The notes beneath the pieces are model-generated. The model worked only from the letters and a program-made list of their open reading frames with translations, searched no databases and was not told where the DNA came from. Shown here in pieces: positions 46,572-48,383 of a DNA stretch of 48,383 bases; positions within the stretch are counted from its first letter, which is position 1; every line of letters begins with the position of its first letter. This stretch comes from an uncultured Eubacteriales bacterium (GTDB lineage: Bacteria; Bacillota; Clostridia; Oscillospirales; Acutalibacteraceae), in assembly GCA_934728355.1 (NCBI GenBank), contig CAKVEA010000006.1, positions 1 through 48,383 on the forward strand. The letters are read 5' to 3'. The position numbers and the translations under genes are program-made.

Positions 46572-48383
46572 TCCCGCCACATAAAGTAAAGCTGAGTATT
46601 GATGAAAGAGTATCTGGAAATAACTATTGGTCCGTCGAAGGAATCCTTAAAGGAATCAGTGATCTGTGGTATCCAGATACTCATAAAGATTGGTTAAAAG
46701 CAAATTTCGGTGAAGAAAATGTTTCTATAGAAGGAAATGACATTCAAATCGAAGAAGCTGCGTTAAACAAAGTTTTAAATTCTAAAGAATTTGAAAAACA
46801 TGAATTGATTAGTCAAAACAAAGAAAAAGAGGATTATTATAGTAAAGGTGGCTATACAATTATAGTAAAAACTCTTAACAATAGTACAAAAAATTACAGT
46901 ATATTAGCTAGAAATAAAGTTAAAGATGTATTGAAGAGCATATTGTCAGTATTGGTAGGTAAAGTAAATATAGAAAATGATTCTGGGGATGTTGTAGAAA
47001 GGTACAATAATACTGCAAGATTATATAATAGCTTTAGCGATGTATCTGATAAGTACAGTGAACTAACAGGTTACAATCAAAGAAAAATGACTCCGTCAAA
47101 GAAGGTAGAGTTAAATGTTGATGAAAGTATAATTACTGGATTATGGAAAAAATTGGATACAAAGGCTGTTAATTGGTTGAAAACAAATTTCGGTGAAAAT
47201 GTCTCTATAAAAGGAAATGATATTCAAATAGAAGAAGCTTCGTTAAGTAATAATGTTTTGGATACCAAAGGATTTGAAAAACACGAACTGATTAATCAGA
47301 ACAAAGAAAAAGAGGATTATTATAGTAAAGATGGCTATACGATTGTAGTAAAAACTTGTAACAATGATGGCACTAAAGTTTATTATGTTAAAACTGAGAA
47401 AGAAGCTTTAAATAGTTTGGATACAACATTAAAGAGTTTAGTTTATTATATGACGGCATTAAGTGCGAATAATGTTAGGAATGTTAAAGAAAGGTACAAC
47501 AATACTGTAAATTTGTATAACAAATACGTTGGTAAAAATGCTTACTGTGAAATTTTAAATGACAATTATCGACTGAATTTAACAGATAACCCAGATATGG
47601 TTTCATTAACTGTTTACAGTAGTAGCAAGAGTAATATGATTGAGATTCAAAATTTCTTAACAAATAATATTAATATTGGTCTTGGCTCGGTTTATGACTG
47701 CGGTCGTTTTGATGGTAAAGAAATTCATGTAGTTAAAAGGTTTGATATCTCTAAAAAAGCTTCGTTAAGTGAAGAAAACTTGGATCGTCTAGGTTTTAAA
47801 AAACATATAGTACTTGATAGAGATAAAAATAAAGAGGAGTTTTATTATAGAGATAAAAACGATATTTTATTTATAAAGAGTACTGATAGTGAAAATAGAA
47901 ATTATTATGCTGTAGCTGATAAGCAAAATGCTAAGGTGATACTATATAATAGATTAAAGGCCGCAAGTCGTCATCCCGATGAAACTAAATACAATACTAC
48001 TGTAGATTTATACGAGAAACTTGGTGGTGGACAGGGTAAATATAAAAAAAAAATAGCTTCATCAAATAAGGTAAAGTTAAATATTAATGCAAAAAACAAA
48101 GAAAGTGCTGTTAATTGGTTAAAAACAAATTTCGGTAAAGAAAATGTTTCCATAGGAGAAAACGATATTCAAATCGAAGAAGCTTCGTTAAGTAATGATG
48201 TTTTGATTAGTAAAAGATTTGAAAAAGAGAGTGTGGTTTTTAATCAGAACAAAGGAAATGAAGATCATTATAATAAAGATGGCTATACAATTACAGTAAA
48301 AACTCTTAACAATGGTGAAAAAAATTACAGTATAGAAGACGAAATTGAAGATGAAGTTATATCTGATGAATCAAATGAACTAA
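45531..48383 (+). repeat. Tandem array of about 171-residue modules
   Basis: Modules begin near 45531, 46047, 46568, 47077, 47575 and 48050 (last one cut by the window end). Core features: VKLSIDER, NYWSFKGI, KGISDW, NWLKTNFGEENVSI, IQIEE, SKGFEKHELISQNKEKEDYY, DGYTIIVKTLNN, then RYDNTVKLYNSLGG. The first two are nearly identical at DNA level (offset 516); the fifth is strongly diverged. Linkers between modules carry poly-A tracts (46558-46568, 48044-48053). Confidence 0.88.
46568..48383 (+). CDS. Frame-shifted continuation of the giant leader protein (no stop to window end)
   Basis: From ATA 46568 the frame one base behind the first one is open to the end of the window, about 605 codons. 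It begins IIPPHKVKLSIDERVSGNNY, which is the expected start of the third module, so nothing but the frame is lost. It has no start codon with a ribosome binding site. Joining both frames needs one more A in the 11-A run (46558-46568). The cause may be a true one-base deletion, slippage of RNA polymerase or ribosome at the A run, or an error in the assembled sequence. Four more modules are coded here. Confidence 0.85.
   Translation, partial: MIPPHKVKLSIDERVSGNNYWSVEGILKGISDLWYPDTHKDWLKANFGEENVSIEGNDIQIEEAALNKVLNSKEFEKHELISQNKEKEDYYSKGGYTIIVKTLNNSTKNYSILARNKVKDVLKSILSVLVGKVNIENDSGDVVERYNNTARLYNSFSDVSDKYSELTGYNQRKMTPSKKVELNVDESIITGLWKKLDTKAVNWLKTNFGENVSIKGNDIQIEEASLSNNVLDTKGFEKHELINQNKEKEDYYSKDGYTIVVKTCNNDGTKVYYVKTEKEALNSLDTTLKSLVYYMTALSANNVRNVKERYNNTVNLYNKYVGKNAYCEILNDNYRLNLTDNPDMVSLTVYSSSKSNMIEIQNFLTNNINIGLGSVYDCGRFDGKEIHVVKRFDISKKASLSEENLDRLGFKKHIVLDRDKNKEEFYYRDKNDILFIKSTDSENRNYYAVADKQNAKVILYNRLKAASRHPDETKYNTTVDLYEKLGGGQGKYKKKIASSNKVKLNINAKNKESAVNWLKTNFGKENVSIGENDIQIEEASLSNDVLISKRFEKESVVFNQNKGNEDHYNKDGYTITVKTLNNGEKNYSIEDEIEDEVISDESNEL

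Noticed and set aside
46572..48383. Plain pseudogene call for the region after the frame break
   Set aside because: The modules remain intact and open for about 605 codons with no second break, so decay is not shown. A frame switch or sequence error is equally possible.

Overview
The window is AT-rich DNA from a Gram-positive, endospore-forming member of the Clostridia. The evidence is a set of sporulation genes (spoIIE, spoVAC, spoVM, bofA/yaaL, ricT/yaaT), strong AGGAGG-type ribosome binding sites, sigma-A type promoters and frequent TTG starts. Species cannot be read from the sequence. The load of secreted leucine-rich-repeat proteins, a phospholipase C-like protein and leader-type exported proteins suggests a host- or gut-associated lifestyle (inference). 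No rRNA, tRNA, IS element or CRISPR array was seen.

Layout. (1) 1-10412: seven tandem paralogues of BspA-like (LRR_5) secreted proteins on the + strand, the first cut by the window edge. They share a signal peptide, an N-terminal domain I do not recognise, 23-residue repeats and a C-terminal cap. Two carry an F-box-like helical segment. (2) 10452-12137 (-): ychF and a family 4 uracil-DNA glycosylase. (3) 12409-14329: an operon for a zinc-dependent phospholipase C-like protein and two related secreted proteins of unknown function. (4) 14527-15039 (-): yaaL-bofA. (5) 15316-18997: iron uptake (feoA-feoB fusion, a Cys-rich partner, a DtxR-like regulator) running into rlmB, convergent with spoVAC. 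(6) 19529-25408: a yaaO-like decarboxylase, darA, holB, ricT and pcrA, an order close to the B. subtilis yaaO-yaaT block. (7) 25556-28386: a Cys-rich conserved protein, a GG-leader-type protein and a Na+/alanine symporter. (8) 28546-30874: a regulatory island with two copies of one palindromic operator, a ribbon-helix-helix protein, spoVM and a 47-residue membrane protein (both very short), a Xre repressor, a sigma-region-4-like protein and a small secreted protein behind a perfect consensus promoter. (9) 31061-34253: spoIIE and two more GG-leader-type proteins. (10) 34303-44088: tadA, a cation diffusion facilitator, a membrane-anchored cadherin-like protein, an MscS channel, a DUF4364 protein, rlmN, the PP2C/PASTA-kinase pair and murA. 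(11) 44193-48383: a very large protein with a Nif11-like leader placed directly in front of what looks like a complete Sec signal peptide, followed by a tandem array of about 171-residue modules. The reading frame breaks at an 11-A tract but stays open in another frame to the window end.

The most unusual biology is the set of leader-bearing proteins (26465, 33508, 33894, 44193), the LRR cluster with its family-specific N-terminal domain, and the operator-paired regulatory island around spoVM.
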